Shown here piece by piece: positions 1 to 8,534 of a stretch of DNA of 64,000 nt. Numbering within the stretch: the stretch's first letter is position 1; each line of letters begins with the position of its first letter. The notes beneath the pieces were generated by a model. The model ran no database searches. It worked only from the letters and a program-made list of their open reading frames with translations, and was not told where the DNA came from. The stretch covers positions 1 to 64,000 of the forward strand of contig NZ_JARVWW010000019.1 in the NCBI RefSeq assembly GCF_029846715.1. The letters are read 5' to 3'. Origin of the DNA: Bradyrhizobium nivariense (GTDB lineage Bacteria; Pseudomonadota; Alphaproteobacteria; Rhizobiales; Xanthobacteraceae). The translations under genes were made by a program, and so were the position numbers.

Positions 1-128
1 CACTTCTGTGGCAGGCTGTCCGTAATCTCTTCAGCCGAACCCGCCGCCACCTCTGCGAACCACCGCGACGGCGCCAAAAACAACACGACAATCTCCGCGC
101 ACGACTAACCTAGCGCAGATGACCCCAC

Positions 129-156
129 CCCTCTCCCCGTAAGAACGGGGCGAGGG
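129..156. repeat. Short palindromic repeat (hairpin)
   Basis: Two 12-nt arms (129-140 and 145-156) pair around a 4-nt loop with a single G-U type mismatch. It resembles the intergenic palindromes seen elsewhere in this window and could also end transcription of the minus-strand gene that stops at 186. Bases 1-128 hold no gene I can support; an open plus frame ends with TAA at 106-108 and might be the tail of a gene starting outside the window. Confidence 0.5.
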
Positions 157-185
157 AGCGCACCGGTTTCGCGGCGCTGCCTGCC

Positions 186-716
186 CTACTTCGGCAGCAG
201 CGCCTTCAGCTTGTCCACGTCGCGCACGTTCATCTTGAAGCCGCCGGGCATCACGATGTCGCCGGGCTTCTGGTCGGCCTTGCAGGCCCCTAACCACTTG
301 GCTTCGAGCGTCATGGTGGTATCGCGGCCTGCCGCGCCGGCGGCACCGCCTTGCGCGTGCGACGAGGTCTTCACGGTGTAGGCCGAGTTGAAATCGCCCG
401 TGATCTCCGCATGCGAGGTCGTGCTGATGCCGGCGACGTTGCACTCGGAATCGCTGACATAGCCGGTTGCCGTCTTCTTGATGTCCTGCTTGGCGCAGAT
501 CTGCTTGGCCATCGGGGAGACGTTGTTGTTCATCTCCTTGTCGACGGTCTCGTCGGTGCAGTGCTGCATGGTCATTTCCGGCATCGCCGAGCCGCTCCTG
601 ACCATCTTCAATTCCCACAGGCCGGCCTTGCGCACCGGCAGATCGTCGGCGCTGGCGCTGCCTGCCGACAAGACGAGGCAAAGGGCCGAGCCGAGCAAAG
701 CGAGCTTGCGCGTCAT
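186..716 (-). CDS. DUF3617 domain-containing secreted protein
   Basis: This is a 176-residue protein with a clear signal peptide (MTRKLALLGSALCLVLSAGS, cleavage near ASA-DD). The mature part has the DUF3617 pattern: an opening 'RKAGLWELKMV' strand, two or three Cys (QHC, AKQ, SEC), and the late 'PGGFKMNVRDVDKLKALLP' tail. The family is periplasmic and its function is unknown. It is monocistronic and minus-strand, and its stop lies about 30 nt from a palindromic hairpin. Confidence 0.75.
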   Translation of the reverse strand: MTRKLALLGSALCLVLSAGSASADDLPVRKAGLWELKMVRSGSAMPEMTMQHCTDETVDKEMNNNVSPMAKQICAKQDIKKTATGYVSDSECNVAGISTTSHAEITGDFNSAYTVKTSSHAQGGAAGAAGRDTTMTLEAKWLGACKADQKPGDIVMPGGFKMNVRDVDKLKALLPK

Positions 717-760
717 GTGAGAAGCTCCCGGCTGAGAGATTGCGGCGTTACGAAAACGCC

Positions 761-1054
761 TCAGTAGAGCGTGCGGATCGGCTGGTCGGCGGCGCCATAG
801 GGCACCCAGCGGCAGGAGAACGAGATGTAGCCGCCCTCATAGGCCTGCACCGCCAGGAATTTCACGACCTTGCCGTAGCGCGCGCAGTGATCGACCGCGA
901 CCTGCCGCGCATCGACCTGGGTTGCCATCGAATAGGCGATGATGCCGCCGGTGTCGTTGCCCTTGAACGGAGGCACCGGAAGGAGATCGGCGCGCGCCGA
1001 CTGGCTCGCCATCATACCCAAGGCAAGTAGGCCCGCGGCCGCATTGATTCGCAT
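761..1054 (-). CDS. Small secreted hypothetical protein
   Basis: This is a 97-residue protein. The start at 1054 puts a signal peptide (MRINAAAGLLALGMMASQSARA) at the N-terminus; longer in-frame versions have no such sequence. The mature part is about 75 residues with two Cys (DHC and SFSC) that could form a disulphide. I do not recognise the family. It sits 44 nt upstream of the DUF3617 gene on the same strand and could be co-transcribed with it, since both encode small exported proteins. Confidence 0.6.
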   Translation of the reverse strand: MRINAAAGLLALGMMASQSARADLLPVPPFKGNDTGGIIAYSMATQVDARQVAVDHCARYGKVVKFLAVQAYEGGYISFSCRWVPYGAADQPIRTLY

Positions 1055-1234
1055 TCCCGTCACTCCGATTGGTTGGCGGCAGTTTACGGTGCCGGCGCGG
1101 CGGTGGAAAGAACGGAAGGCCGGCTGCAGCGACGTTGCGTCAACTCGTCGGCAAGTGTTGCCGTGCTGCACTTGACCTCCCCCGGCCTTCGCGGCACCGT
1201 CCGTCCCTCGCAGATCATGCTGTCTGGATTGCCC

Positions 1235-1699
1235 ATGCGCGCCTCGACCTTCCTGAAATCGCTCCGCTTTGCCGCCGTGCTCGGCCTCCTGTTCGGGGCG
1301 CTGTCGCTCGGTGAGGCCAGGGCCGCCAATCCGCTGGAGCTGAACTTCTGGCTGAGCGGGCCGCGCTATGACGGCAACGTCTCCGAATGCGACAGGGCGC
1401 TGCCGACGATCGCCACCCAGTTCTGGGAGAAGGAAAGCTCGTTCTGGAATTCCTCGTTGAAGATCACCGGCTTCACCGCCGTTCACGAGACCGCGTTCCG
1501 GCCCTGGGCCTCCGATAACATCCCACGCCGCTTTTGCAGCGGCGAGGCCATGCTCACGGACGGCAAGCTGCGCAAGGTGCATTTCTCGATCGTCGAGGAT
1601 GGTGGTTTCGCCGGTTACGGCCAGGGCGTAGAATGGTGCGTGGTCGGGCTCGACCGCAACTGGGCCTACAATCCGTCCTGCCGCGCCGCCAAGCCCTAA
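1235..1699 (+). CDS. Secreted hypothetical protein
   Basis: This is a 154-residue protein. The start at 1235 gives a good signal peptide (MRASTFLKSLRFAAVLGLLF, cleavage near ARA-AN); an ATG at 1217 would add six residues. The mature part begins 'NPLELNFWLSGPRYDGNVSECD' and contains four Cys (SECD, RRFCSG, EWCVV, PSCRA), consistent with two disulphides in the periplasm. The Trp/Phe-rich character suggests a compact beta fold. I cannot name the family. Confidence 0.6.
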   Translation: MRASTFLKSLRFAAVLGLLFGALSLGEARAANPLELNFWLSGPRYDGNVSECDRALPTIATQFWEKESSFWNSSLKITGFTAVHETAFRPWASDNIPRRFCSGEAMLTDGKLRKVHFSIVEDGGFAGYGQGVEWCVVGLDRNWAYNPSCRAAKP

Positions 1700-1834
1700 A
1701 CTCACAAGCCCTAAACTCAACAGGCCCCGATTCGGACCGATCAGGCGGCCCAACGATGGCCCGCCTGAAATTTGTTCTTGAAATGTTCCTATCGCCTGCT
1801 AGGCTTGTTGCACAGTCTAGTTGAGGGGGTCGCC

Positions 1835-2527
1835 ATGTTTCATTCCAGATTGCATTCGTTTTCCCGCCTGATGATCTCGCTGACGCTTGCGGCCGGGCTG
1901 GCTGCGCTGGCCGGCGGCGCAAAGGCCCAGGACAAGCGGCAGAACGCGCCCGGCGAATTCGATTTTTATGTGCTGTCGCTGTCGTGGTCGCCCTCCTTCT
2001 GCGAGGAAGCGGCGGAGCGCGGCGGCCGCTCGCAGATCCAGTGCAGCGGACGGCCCTACGCTTTCGTGGTGCATGGTCTGTGGCCGCAATATGAGAACGG
2101 TTTTCCGGAATATTGCCAGCGGCCGTCGCCGCGGCTGAACCGCAGCATTGTCTCCTCGATGCTCGATCTGATGCCAGCGCCGGGGCTGATCTTCAACGAG
2201 TGGGACAAGCACGGCACCTGCTCGGGGCTCGCCGACCGCAGCTATTTCGAGACGATCCGGAAGGCGCGCGCCGCGATCAAGATTCCGGCCGAATATCTCG
2301 ATTTGTCGCAGGCCAAGACCGTGGCGCCGGCGGAGGTGGAGGAGGCCTTCATCAAGGCCAATCCGGGTCTCAGCAATGACGCCGTCTCGATCACCTGCAA
2401 CCGGACGCGGCTGTCCGAAGTCCGCATCTGCCTCAGCAAGGACCTGCAATTCCGCGCCTGCGAGGAGATCGACCGCCGCGCCTGCCGCCGCGACCAGGTG
2501 ACGATGCCGCCGATCAGGGGTGGTTAG
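1835..2527 (+). CDS. Ribonuclease T2 family protein
   Basis: This 230-residue secreted endoribonuclease is predicted to cleave RNA in the periplasm or outside the cell through a 2',3'-cyclic phosphate. The signal peptide spans residues 1-36 (ends AKAQ). Both RNase T2 active-site blocks are visible: CAS1 'FVVHGLWPQ' and CAS2 'NEWDKHGTC', each with its catalytic His, plus the Glu/Lys of CAS2. Several Cys fit the family's disulphides. The start at 1835 was chosen because the upstream extension lacks a signal-like sequence and GAGGGGG lies just ahead of this ATG. Confidence 0.85.
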   Translation: MFHSRLHSFSRLMISLTLAAGLAALAGGAKAQDKRQNAPGEFDFYVLSLSWSPSFCEEAAERGGRSQIQCSGRPYAFVVHGLWPQYENGFPEYCQRPSPRLNRSIVSSMLDLMPAPGLIFNEWDKHGTCSGLADRSYFETIRKARAAIKIPAEYLDLSQAKTVAPAEVEEAFIKANPGLSNDAVSITCNRTRLSEVRICLSKDLQFRACEEIDRRACRRDQVTMPPIRGG

Positions 2528-2542
2528 ACCGAGTCCCCAGAT

Positions 2543-2703
2543 CGTCATTCCGGGGCGCGCGACTTGTCCGCCGAAGCTCGAAGAGCGAAGGCGGAAGCGC
2601 GAACTATGATGCGCAATTGCGCATCCGAGAATCCATTTGTCCGCATTGTTGGTGGCGAAATGGATTTCCGGGTTAGGTCCTGGCGCACCGCCCCGGAATG
2701 ACG
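2543..2703. repeat. Palindromic intergenic element with 15-bp inverted ends
   Basis: The ends 2543-2557 and 2689-2703 are a perfect 15-bp inverted repeat starting CGTCATTCCGGGG. An 18-bp perfect palindrome (GATGCGCAATTGCGCATC, 2608-2625) lies between them. The element fills most of the spacer between the RNase T2 gene and rlmJ. A shorter version with the same outer arms lies at 13807-13846, so this is a family of mobile or expanding palindromes. Confidence 0.7.
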
Positions 2704-2741
2704 GCAGTTACTTTCATCGCGCGATGTCGTAACTCTGTCCC

Positions 2742-3602
2742 ATGAACTACCGCCACGCCTTCCATGCCGGCAACTTCGCCGATGTCATCAAGCACATCGT
2801 GCTGGCGCGCATCATCACCTATCTCCAGGACAAGCCAGGGGCGTTCCGCGTCATCGACACTCATGCCGGCGCAGGCCTCTACGATCTCGAAAGCGACGAG
2901 GCGCGCCGCGGCGGCGAGTGGCTGACGGGCATTGCGCGGCTGATGCAGGCGCGGCTGTCGAACGAGGCCATGGCGCTGACCAAGCCCTATGTCGATATCG
3001 TTCGCGCCTTCAATCCGAAGGGCGAGCTCAAGGCCTATCCGGGCTCGCCGCTGATCGCACGCGGCCTGCTCAGGCCGCAGGACCGCCTCGTGGTTTGCGA
3101 GCTCGAGCCGAAGGCGCGCAAGGCGCTGATCGGCGTGCTGCGCCGCGACGAACAGGCCCGCGTGGTCGATCTCGACGGCTGGGTGGCGCTGCCGGCCTTC
3201 GTGCCGCCGAAGGAACGGCGCGGCCTCGTGCTGATCGACCCGCCATTCGAGGCAAAGGACGAGTTCGACAAGCTGGGCGAGGCCTTCTCGGCGGCTTTCG
3301 CGAAATGGCCGACCGGTATCTATGTAATCTGGTATCCCGCCAAGAGCCGGCGCGCCACCGACGCGCTGGTGCAATCAGTGGCGCGGCTCGCAGCCGCAGC
3401 AAAGCCGCCGGGAAAATGCCTGCGCCTCGAATTCAGCGTGGCGCCGCAAGCCGACGGCGCTGCCCTCACCTCCAGCGGGCTGTTGATCGTCAATCCCCCT
3501 TACACGCTGCACGGCGAGCTCAAGACGATCCTGCCCGAGCTGGAAATGCCGCTCGGCCAGGGCGGCGCTGCCAGATTCCGATTAGAGGTGCCGAGGCCGT
3601 AA
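2742..3602 (+). CDS. rlmJ: 23S rRNA (adenine(2030)-N6)-methyltransferase RlmJ
   Basis: This 286-residue enzyme is predicted to methylate A2030 of 23S rRNA using S-adenosylmethionine. The N-terminus 'MNYRHAFHAGNFADVIKH' is the family hallmark. The SAM-binding site 'VIDTHAGAGLYDL' (residues 40-52) and the catalytic 'IDPPFE' motif of N6-adenine methyltransferases (about residue 166) are present, and the length is typical. It has its own promoter region behind a palindromic element and stands alone. Confidence 0.92.
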   Translation: MNYRHAFHAGNFADVIKHIVLARIITYLQDKPGAFRVIDTHAGAGLYDLESDEARRGGEWLTGIARLMQARLSNEAMALTKPYVDIVRAFNPKGELKAYPGSPLIARGLLRPQDRLVVCELEPKARKALIGVLRRDEQARVVDLDGWVALPAFVPPKERRGLVLIDPPFEAKDEFDKLGEAFSAAFAKWPTGIYVIWYPAKSRRATDALVQSVARLAAAAKPPGKCLRLEFSVAPQADGAALTSSGLLIVNPPYTLHGELKTILPELEMPLGQGGAARFRLEVPRP

Positions 3603-3852
3603 CACTCCGGCATTCTTGGGAAAAATATGCAGGAGCCGTAGTCAATCTGCGAAGAACCGTATTATGCTGTTTCCGTGACTGGCTTTACGTTCCGCTTCCG
3701 CGAATGGTTGCGGCGGAGTGAAGGCCTAAGAAAGATCCAGTCGGACCGAATGGTCTGCCCAAGGATGGCCAGCTCCCGGGCTTCGTAAGGCCCGGTCATG
3801 TCGTGACGTGCGTCTGCGTCGCGACGGAGGAGCAATGAGGGGGAGTTTCCCG
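3603..3852 (+). promoter_or_regulatory. Long leader of the cold-shock gene
   Basis: About 250 nt without a supported ORF separate rlmJ from the cold-shock gene. The leader contains a G/C hairpin (stem 3776-3781 with 3790-3795, loop with TTCG) and ends in a strong GGAGGA ribosome binding site at 3826-3831. Long structured leaders are typical of cold-inducible csp mRNAs. That this one acts in temperature control is inference. Confidence 0.4.
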
Positions 3853-4068
3853 ATGGCCATGACGGGAACGGTCAAGTTTTTCAACGGCGAGCGCGGCTAC
3901 GGATTCATCAAACCGGACGACGGGGGCCGCGACGTCTTCGTGCATATTACTGCTGTGGAGCGGGCCGGACTGAAGGACCTTGCCGAAGGACAGCGTATTA
4001 CTTTCGAAGTCGAACCGGACAAGAAGGGGAAGGGGCCGAAGGCGGTCAATTTAGTCATCCTTTCCTAG
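3853..4068 (+). CDS. Cold-shock domain protein (CspA family)
   Basis: This 71-residue protein is a single cold-shock domain and is predicted to bind single-stranded RNA or DNA as an RNA chaperone. The RNP1-like 'GYGFIKPDD' and RNP2-like 'DVFVHI' motifs are both intact. The start at 3853 gives the usual N-terminus (MAMTGTVKFFNGERG). An in-frame ATG at 3835 has the stronger ribosome binding site (GGAGG) and would add six residues, so the true start is uncertain. A strong hairpin follows. Confidence 0.9.
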   Translation: MAMTGTVKFFNGERGYGFIKPDDGGRDVFVHITAVERAGLKDLAEGQRITFEVEPDKKGKGPKAVNLVILS

Positions 4069-4087
4069 CGAGCCTGGCATAAAAAAA

Positions 4088-4110
4088 TCCCGGCCGCAAA
4101 GCGGCCGGGA
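4088..4110. terminator. Bidirectional rho-independent terminator
   Basis: A perfect 10-bp stem (TCCCGGCCGC at 4088-4097 with 4101-4110) closes on an AAA loop. It is preceded by seven As (a U-tract for minus-strand transcripts) and followed by a T-rich stretch. It lies between the converging cold-shock gene and the outer-membrane protein gene and fits both. Confidence 0.85.
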
Positions 4111-4139
4111 GGTTGGTCCGGTATTTTCTTCTTTAGCTA

Positions 4140-4763
4140 TCAGAAGTGATAGTTCACGCCTGCGCGCACAACGCTGGCGCTATAGCCGTTTGACACGCCT
4201 GTAATCGCGAACTGACTCGTCGACAGATCGATGTAGAGATATTCGAGCTTGGCGCTCCAGTTCGGCGCGAAGCCGACTTCCGCGCCGGCACCGATGGTCC
4301 AGCCAGCGCTGGTGTGCGACTCCGTCCAGCCGAACGTCTGCGCGCGCAGCTCGCCGAAGGCGAGGCCCGCCGTGCCGTAGAACAGCACGTTGCTGAAGGC
4401 GTAGCCGGCGCGGCCGCGCAGGGTGCCGAACCACGGATTGGAGAACTTCCACGGCGCGAAGGTGTCGTCGGCACCGGCGGCCTGGATGTCGCCCTCGACG
4501 CCGAACACCCACGGGCCGTTCTGGAAATTGTAGCCGGCCTGAACGCCGCCGACGAAGCCGGACGGCTTCGCGGGATTATTGTTCACCGAGCCCCATTCGT
4601 AGCCGAGATTGGCACCGAGATACGGGCCCGCCCAGCTATAGCCGTTGAGCGGCTGATTGACCGTGTAGGGCGCGCGCTGCCCGTAATTGAGGTCGGCCGC
4701 CTCTGCCGAAGCCGTCCAGCCGGCTGCAACCAACGCGGCTGCGCCCACAACGAGCCTCTTCAT
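4140..4763 (-). CDS. Outer-membrane beta-barrel protein
   Basis: This 207-residue porin-like protein of the OmpA/Omp25-type barrel family is common in Rhizobiales. The start at 4763 gives a signal peptide (MKRLVVGAAALVAAGWTASA, ending AEA-AD). It then shows alternating aromatic strands ('WAGPYLGANLGYEWG', 'GGVQAGYNFQNGPWVFGVEG', 'AKLEYLYIDL') and ends with the barrel-assembly signature Phe ('GVNYHF'). An 8-stranded barrel is expected. It is divergent from uvrC across a 250-bp AT-richer spacer that must hold both promoters. Confidence 0.88.
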   Translation of the reverse strand: MKRLVVGAAALVAAGWTASAEAADLNYGQRAPYTVNQPLNGYSWAGPYLGANLGYEWGSVNNNPAKPSGFVGGVQAGYNFQNGPWVFGVEGDIQAAGADDTFAPWKFSNPWFGTLRGRAGYAFSNVLFYGTAGLAFGELRAQTFGWTESHTSAGWTIGAGAEVGFAPNWSAKLEYLYIDLSTSQFAITGVSNGYSASVVRAGVNYHF

Positions 4764-5014
4764 CACACACTCCAACGCAACTGCCGTCACCGGGGGCGAT
4801 GCCTGCGCCGCCGCGCGAAGCAAAACCGCATGGTTACGGAACCAAGACTTTTTCGCGTAAGATTTATCGAGAGTTTTAAGTTAAAGGCCTGTTAAGTCGG
4901 GTTACCGCGCTGTTAACAAGCTTAAGCAAGCGTTACCGGGAACTGCGCCACCATCCTGTGCGTGCCGCACGGCCGGAACTTCAAATCAGCACCCCCAGCG
5001 CCTAAATTCGCACC

Positions 5015-7084
5015 ATGGTTCACGATTCCACTGACGACCCGGACGACGCGCGCGCGCGCAAACCCGTGCGCGGCAACGCGCCGGACGCCCCGCCCCAGGA
5101 CACGGAAATGGCGCCGCCGGATCTCGATCCCGCAACCGCAAGCGGTGACGACGAGGACGACGCACGGCTGCCGGATATCCTGGAAGAGAGCGGCACGGTC
5201 GGCGAAGAGCCGCTGGCGACCGGCCATGAGGCGATCGAGCGCGCGGTCCGCCTCGCCCCCACCTCGCCCGGCGTCTACCGCATGCTCAATGCGAATGCCG
5301 ACGTGCTCTATGTCGGCAAGGCCAAGAACGTCAAAAAGCGCCTGTCGAACTATGCGCGCCAGAGTGCGCCGCAGCCGGCGCGCATCCTGCGCATGATCGC
5401 CGCCACCGTTACCGTGGAGATCGTCTCGACCAACACCGAGACCGAAGCGCTGCTGCTGGAAGCCAACCTCATCAAGCAGCTTCGGCCCCGCTTCAACGTG
5501 CAGCTGCGCGACGACAAGTCGTTTCCCTATATCCTGATCACCGGCGACCATTGGGCGCCGCAGATCCTGAAGCATCGCGGCGCGCAGACCCGGCCCGGGC
5601 GCTATTTCGGTCCGTTCGCCTCCGCCGGCGCCGTCAACCGCACCATCACCGCCTTGCAGCGCGCGTTCCTGGTCCGCTCCTGCACGGATTCCTTCTTCGA
5701 GAGCCGCAGCAGGCCCTGCCTGCTCTACCAGATCCGCCGTTGCGCCGGCCCCTGCACCCGCGAGATCGACTTCCCCGGCTATACGACACTGGTGCGCGAA
5801 GCGACCGACTTCCTCTCCGGCAAGAGCCAGGCGGTGAAGCAGGAGCTCGCTGGCGAGATGGAAAGGGCTTCCGGCGAGCTCGAATTCGAAACCGCGGCGC
5901 TCTACCGCGACCGCCTCGCTGCGCTCTCTGCGATCCAGTCGCAGCAGGGCATCAATCCGCGCACGGTGGAAGAAGCCGACGTGTTCGCCATCCACCAGGA
6001 GGGCGGCTTTTCCTGCGTCGAGGTGTTCTTCTTCCGCACCGGACAGAACTGGGGCAACCGCGCCTATTTTCCGCGCGCGGAGAAGACCTTTACGCCGGAG
6101 GAAGTGCTCGGCTCCTTCCTCGCCCAGTTCTACGACGACAAGCCGCCGCCGAGGAATATCCTGCTCTCGCACGAGATCGAGGAGAGCGAGCTGCTCGCCG
6201 ACGCGCTGGCGATCAAGGCCGGCCGCAAGGTCGAGGTTTCCACGCCGAAGCGCGGCGAGAAGAAGGAGCTCGTCGCCCACGCGCTCACCAATGCGCGCGA
6301 GGCGCTGGGCCGCAAGCTCGCGGACACCGCGACACAGAGCCGCCTGCTGGACGCCATGGCCACGACGCTGAGCCTGCCGCATTCGCCGAAGCGGATCGAG
6401 GTCTACGACAACAGCCACATCCAGGGCACCAACGCAGTCGGCGCCATGATCGTCGCCGGCCCAGACGGCTTTGTGAAGAACCAGTACCGCAAGTTCAACA
6501 TCAAGTCGGAAGGGCTCACGCCTGGCGACGACTACGCCATGATGCGCGAGGTGCTCGAGCGCCGTTTCAAGCGCCTGATCAATCCGCCCGAAGAAGGGGC
6601 CGCCAAAGCCAAGGACGACGATTTCCCGCAATGGCCCGATCTCGTGATCATCGACGGCGGCCGCGGCCAGCTCAATGCCGTCCGGGAAATCTTTGCAAAT
6701 CTCGGCCTGACCCAGGTGGCGCTGATGTCAGTGGCCAAGGGGCCGGACCGGGATGCCGGCCGCGAGACCCTGTTCATGCCGGAGCGCGAGGCGATCAAGC
6801 TGGAGCCGCGCGACCCCGTGCTCTATTTCATCCAGCGGCTGCGGGACGAGGCGCACCGCTTCGTCATCGGTTCGCACCGCAAGCTGCGCAAGAAGGACAT
6901 CCGCGAGGCCGGCTTGCAGGAGATTCCGGGCATCGGTCCGTCACGCAAACGTGCCTTGCTGCACCATTTCGGAACCCTGAAGGAGATCGAGAGGGCCTCG
7001 ATCGGCGATCTCGGCAAGGTTCCGGGGGTGAGCGCCGAGAGCGCCCGCAGGATTTTCGAGTATTTCCATCCCCAGCCGGGGTGA
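5015..7084 (+). CDS. uvrC: Excinuclease ABC subunit C
   Basis: UvrC is the dual-incision nuclease of nucleotide excision repair, acting with UvrA and UvrB. At 689 residues it is longer than the usual ~610 because of an acidic, Pro/Asp-rich N-terminal tail of about 75 residues. After the tail come the GIY-YIG nuclease domain ('GVYRML...VLYVGKAKNVKKR', residues 89-111), the UVR helix pair near residue 290, the RNase H-like domain (including 'VIIDGGRGQLNAV') and a C-terminal double helix-hairpin-helix ('IPGIGPSRKRALL', 'VPGVSAESARRIF'). The GIY-YIG Tyr, Arg and Glu positions look intact. Confidence 0.95.
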   Translation: MVHDSTDDPDDARARKPVRGNAPDAPPQDTEMAPPDLDPATASGDDEDDARLPDILEESGTVGEEPLATGHEAIERAVRLAPTSPGVYRMLNANADVLYVGKAKNVKKRLSNYARQSAPQPARILRMIAATVTVEIVSTNTETEALLLEANLIKQLRPRFNVQLRDDKSFPYILITGDHWAPQILKHRGAQTRPGRYFGPFASAGAVNRTITALQRAFLVRSCTDSFFESRSRPCLLYQIRRCAGPCTREIDFPGYTTLVREATDFLSGKSQAVKQELAGEMERASGELEFETAALYRDRLAALSAIQSQQGINPRTVEEADVFAIHQEGGFSCVEVFFFRTGQNWGNRAYFPRAEKTFTPEEVLGSFLAQFYDDKPPPRNILLSHEIEESELLADALAIKAGRKVEVSTPKRGEKKELVAHALTNAREALGRKLADTATQSRLLDAMATTLSLPHSPKRIEVYDNSHIQGTNAVGAMIVAGPDGFVKNQYRKFNIKSEGLTPGDDYAMMREVLERRFKRLINPPEEGAAKAKDDDFPQWPDLVIIDGGRGQLNAVREIFANLGLTQVALMSVAKGPDRDAGRETLFMPEREAIKLEPRDPVLYFIQRLRDEAHRFVIGSHRKLRKKDIREAGLQEIPGIGPSRKRALLHHFGTLKEIERASIGDLGKVPGVSAESARRIFEYFHPQPG

Positions 7085-7182
7085 ACTAAAGGGGGGCCGC
7101 GGTCATATGGTCGTCGTATCCCGCACCCCATTTGGGGAGCGGAACGGTTGACCTTCAGGCTGCAGCGGTATTGGTAGGACGA

Positions 7183-7800
7183 ATGAACATCGCCACGACA
7201 CGAGGGACGACCAGCCGCGCGATGTCCCTCCCGAACATCCTGACCTACGGCCGGATCGCCGCGATTCCGGTCGTGGTCGGGTGCATCTATGCGCAGTCGA
7301 TCATGGACGGTCCGCTTTGGCTGCGCTGGGTTGCGGTCGCCATCTTCATCGCCGCTGCGGTCACCGACTACCTCGACGGTTATTACGCGCGGATCTGGAA
7401 TCAGCAATCGGCATTCGGCCGGATGCTCGATCCGATCGCCGACAAGCTGCTGGTCGCCTCGTGTCTCCTCATGCTGGCCGCCGACGGCATCATCCACGGC
7501 TGGTCGCTGTGGGCCGCCATCGTGATCCTGTGCCGCGAGATCCTGGTCTCGGGCCTGCGCGAATATCTCGCCGCGCTGCGCGTCAGCGTGCCCGTGACCA
7601 AGCTTGCGAAGTGGAAGACGACCGTTCAGCTCATCGCCATCGGCTTCCTGCTGGCGGGTCCGGCCGGCGATGAGGTGGTGCCCATGGTCTCGATGATCGG
7701 ACTGGTCCTGCTCTGGGCCTCGGCGATCCTCACCATGTACACCGGCTACGACTATTTCGGCGCCGGCATCCATCACCTCATCAAGGAGGATGAGGGATGA
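7183..7800 (+). CDS. pgsA: CDP-diacylglycerol-glycerol-3-phosphate 3-phosphatidyltransferase
   Basis: This 205-residue membrane enzyme makes phosphatidylglycerophosphate, the committed step to phosphatidylglycerol and cardiolipin. It carries the CDP-alcohol phosphotransferase signature, read here as 'DYLDGYYAR...FGRMLDPIADK' (D-x2-D-G-x2-A-R-x8-G-x3-D-x3-D), with about five hydrophobic segments. The start at 7183 follows a TAGGAC site; ATG 7222 ('MSLPNILTYGRI') is a credible alternative. Its stop overlaps the moaD start (ATGA), so the two are translationally coupled. Confidence 0.93.
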   Translation: MNIATTRGTTSRAMSLPNILTYGRIAAIPVVVGCIYAQSIMDGPLWLRWVAVAIFIAAAVTDYLDGYYARIWNQQSAFGRMLDPIADKLLVASCLLMLAADGIIHGWSLWAAIVILCREILVSGLREYLAALRVSVPVTKLAKWKTTVQLIAIGFLLAGPAGDEVVPMVSMIGLVLLWASAILTMYTGYDYFGAGIHHLIKEDEG

Positions 7801-8048
7801 AGGTGAAGTATTTCGCCTGGGTGCGCGAGCGCGTCGGCAAGGCCGAGGAAACGATCGAGCCGCCCGCGACCGTGCGCACCGTGGAAGAGCTGATCGCCTG
7901 GCTGTCCGGCCAAAGCGAAGCCTACGCCTACGCCTTCGAGAAGCCGAAGGTGATCCGCGCCGCGATCGACCATGCCCACGTCAAGTCGGACGCCATGATT
8001 GCAGGCGCCCGCGAGATCGCGTTCTTTCCGCCGATGACCGGCGGCTAG
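7797..8048 (+). CDS. moaD: Molybdopterin synthase sulfur carrier subunit
   Basis: MoaD is an 83-residue ubiquitin-like protein whose C-terminal Gly-Gly is thiocarboxylated to donate sulfur to precursor Z. The protein ends 'PPMTGG', the required di-glycine tail. The family opening 'MKVKYFAWVRERVGKAEE' is present. It starts inside the pgsA stop codon and is followed 3 nt later by its partner moaE. Confidence 0.95.
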   Translation: MKVKYFAWVRERVGKAEETIEPPATVRTVEELIAWLSGQSEAYAYAFEKPKVIRAAIDHAHVKSDAMIAGAREIAFFPPMTGG

Positions 8049-8051
8049 GCC

Positions 8052-8534
8052 ATGACCTTTCCCGTCACCACCTGCCCCGTCACCATTCGTATCCAGCAAG
8101 ACGATTTCGACATCGCGCGCGAGATCGCGGTCCTGACCGGGAGCCGCACCGACATCGGCGCAGTCGTGAGCTTTTCCGGCATTTGCCGCGGCGACGAGGA
8201 CAGCGCGAAGATCGCCGCGCTCTCGCTCGAGCATTATCCTGGTATGGCGGAGGAAGAGATCAGGCGCCATGCCGACGAGGCCACCTCGCGCTGGCCTCTC
8301 AACGGCGTCACGGTGATCCATCGCGTCGGCCGGTTCATGCCCGGCCAGAACATCGTGCTGGTGCTGACCGCCTCGCAGCACCGCCAGGCAGCGTTCCAGG
8401 CAGCCGAGTTCCTGATGGATTATCTCAAGACCAACGCGCCGTTCTGGAAGAAGGAAGAGAGCGCCACCGGCACCGGCTGGGTCGAGGCCCAGACCCGCGA
8501 CGACGAAGCCGCCGCACGCTGGACCCGACCCTGA
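8052..8534 (+). CDS. moaE: Molybdopterin synthase catalytic subunit
   Basis: MoaE is the 160-residue catalytic half of molybdopterin synthase, with MoaD as sulfur donor. The family core is visible: 'GAVVSFSGICRGDED' (about residue 37), 'ALSLEHYPGMAEEEI', 'VIHRVGRFMPGQNIVLV' and the C-terminal catalytic lysine segment 'PFWKKEES...GWVEA'. The length is typical. It lies directly behind moaD, and its TGA overlaps the ATG of prmB. Confidence 0.95.
   Translation: MTFPVTTCPVTIRIQQDDFDIAREIAVLTGSRTDIGAVVSFSGICRGDEDSAKIAALSLEHYPGMAEEEIRRHADEATSRWPLNGVTVIHRVGRFMPGQNIVLVLTASQHRQAAFQAAEFLMDYLKTNAPFWKKEESATGTGWVEAQTRDDEAAARWTRP

Noticed and set aside
1..108. Tail of a plus-strand gene ending at 108
   Set aside because: Only about 35 codons are visible and other frames are equally open; not enough to support a gene.
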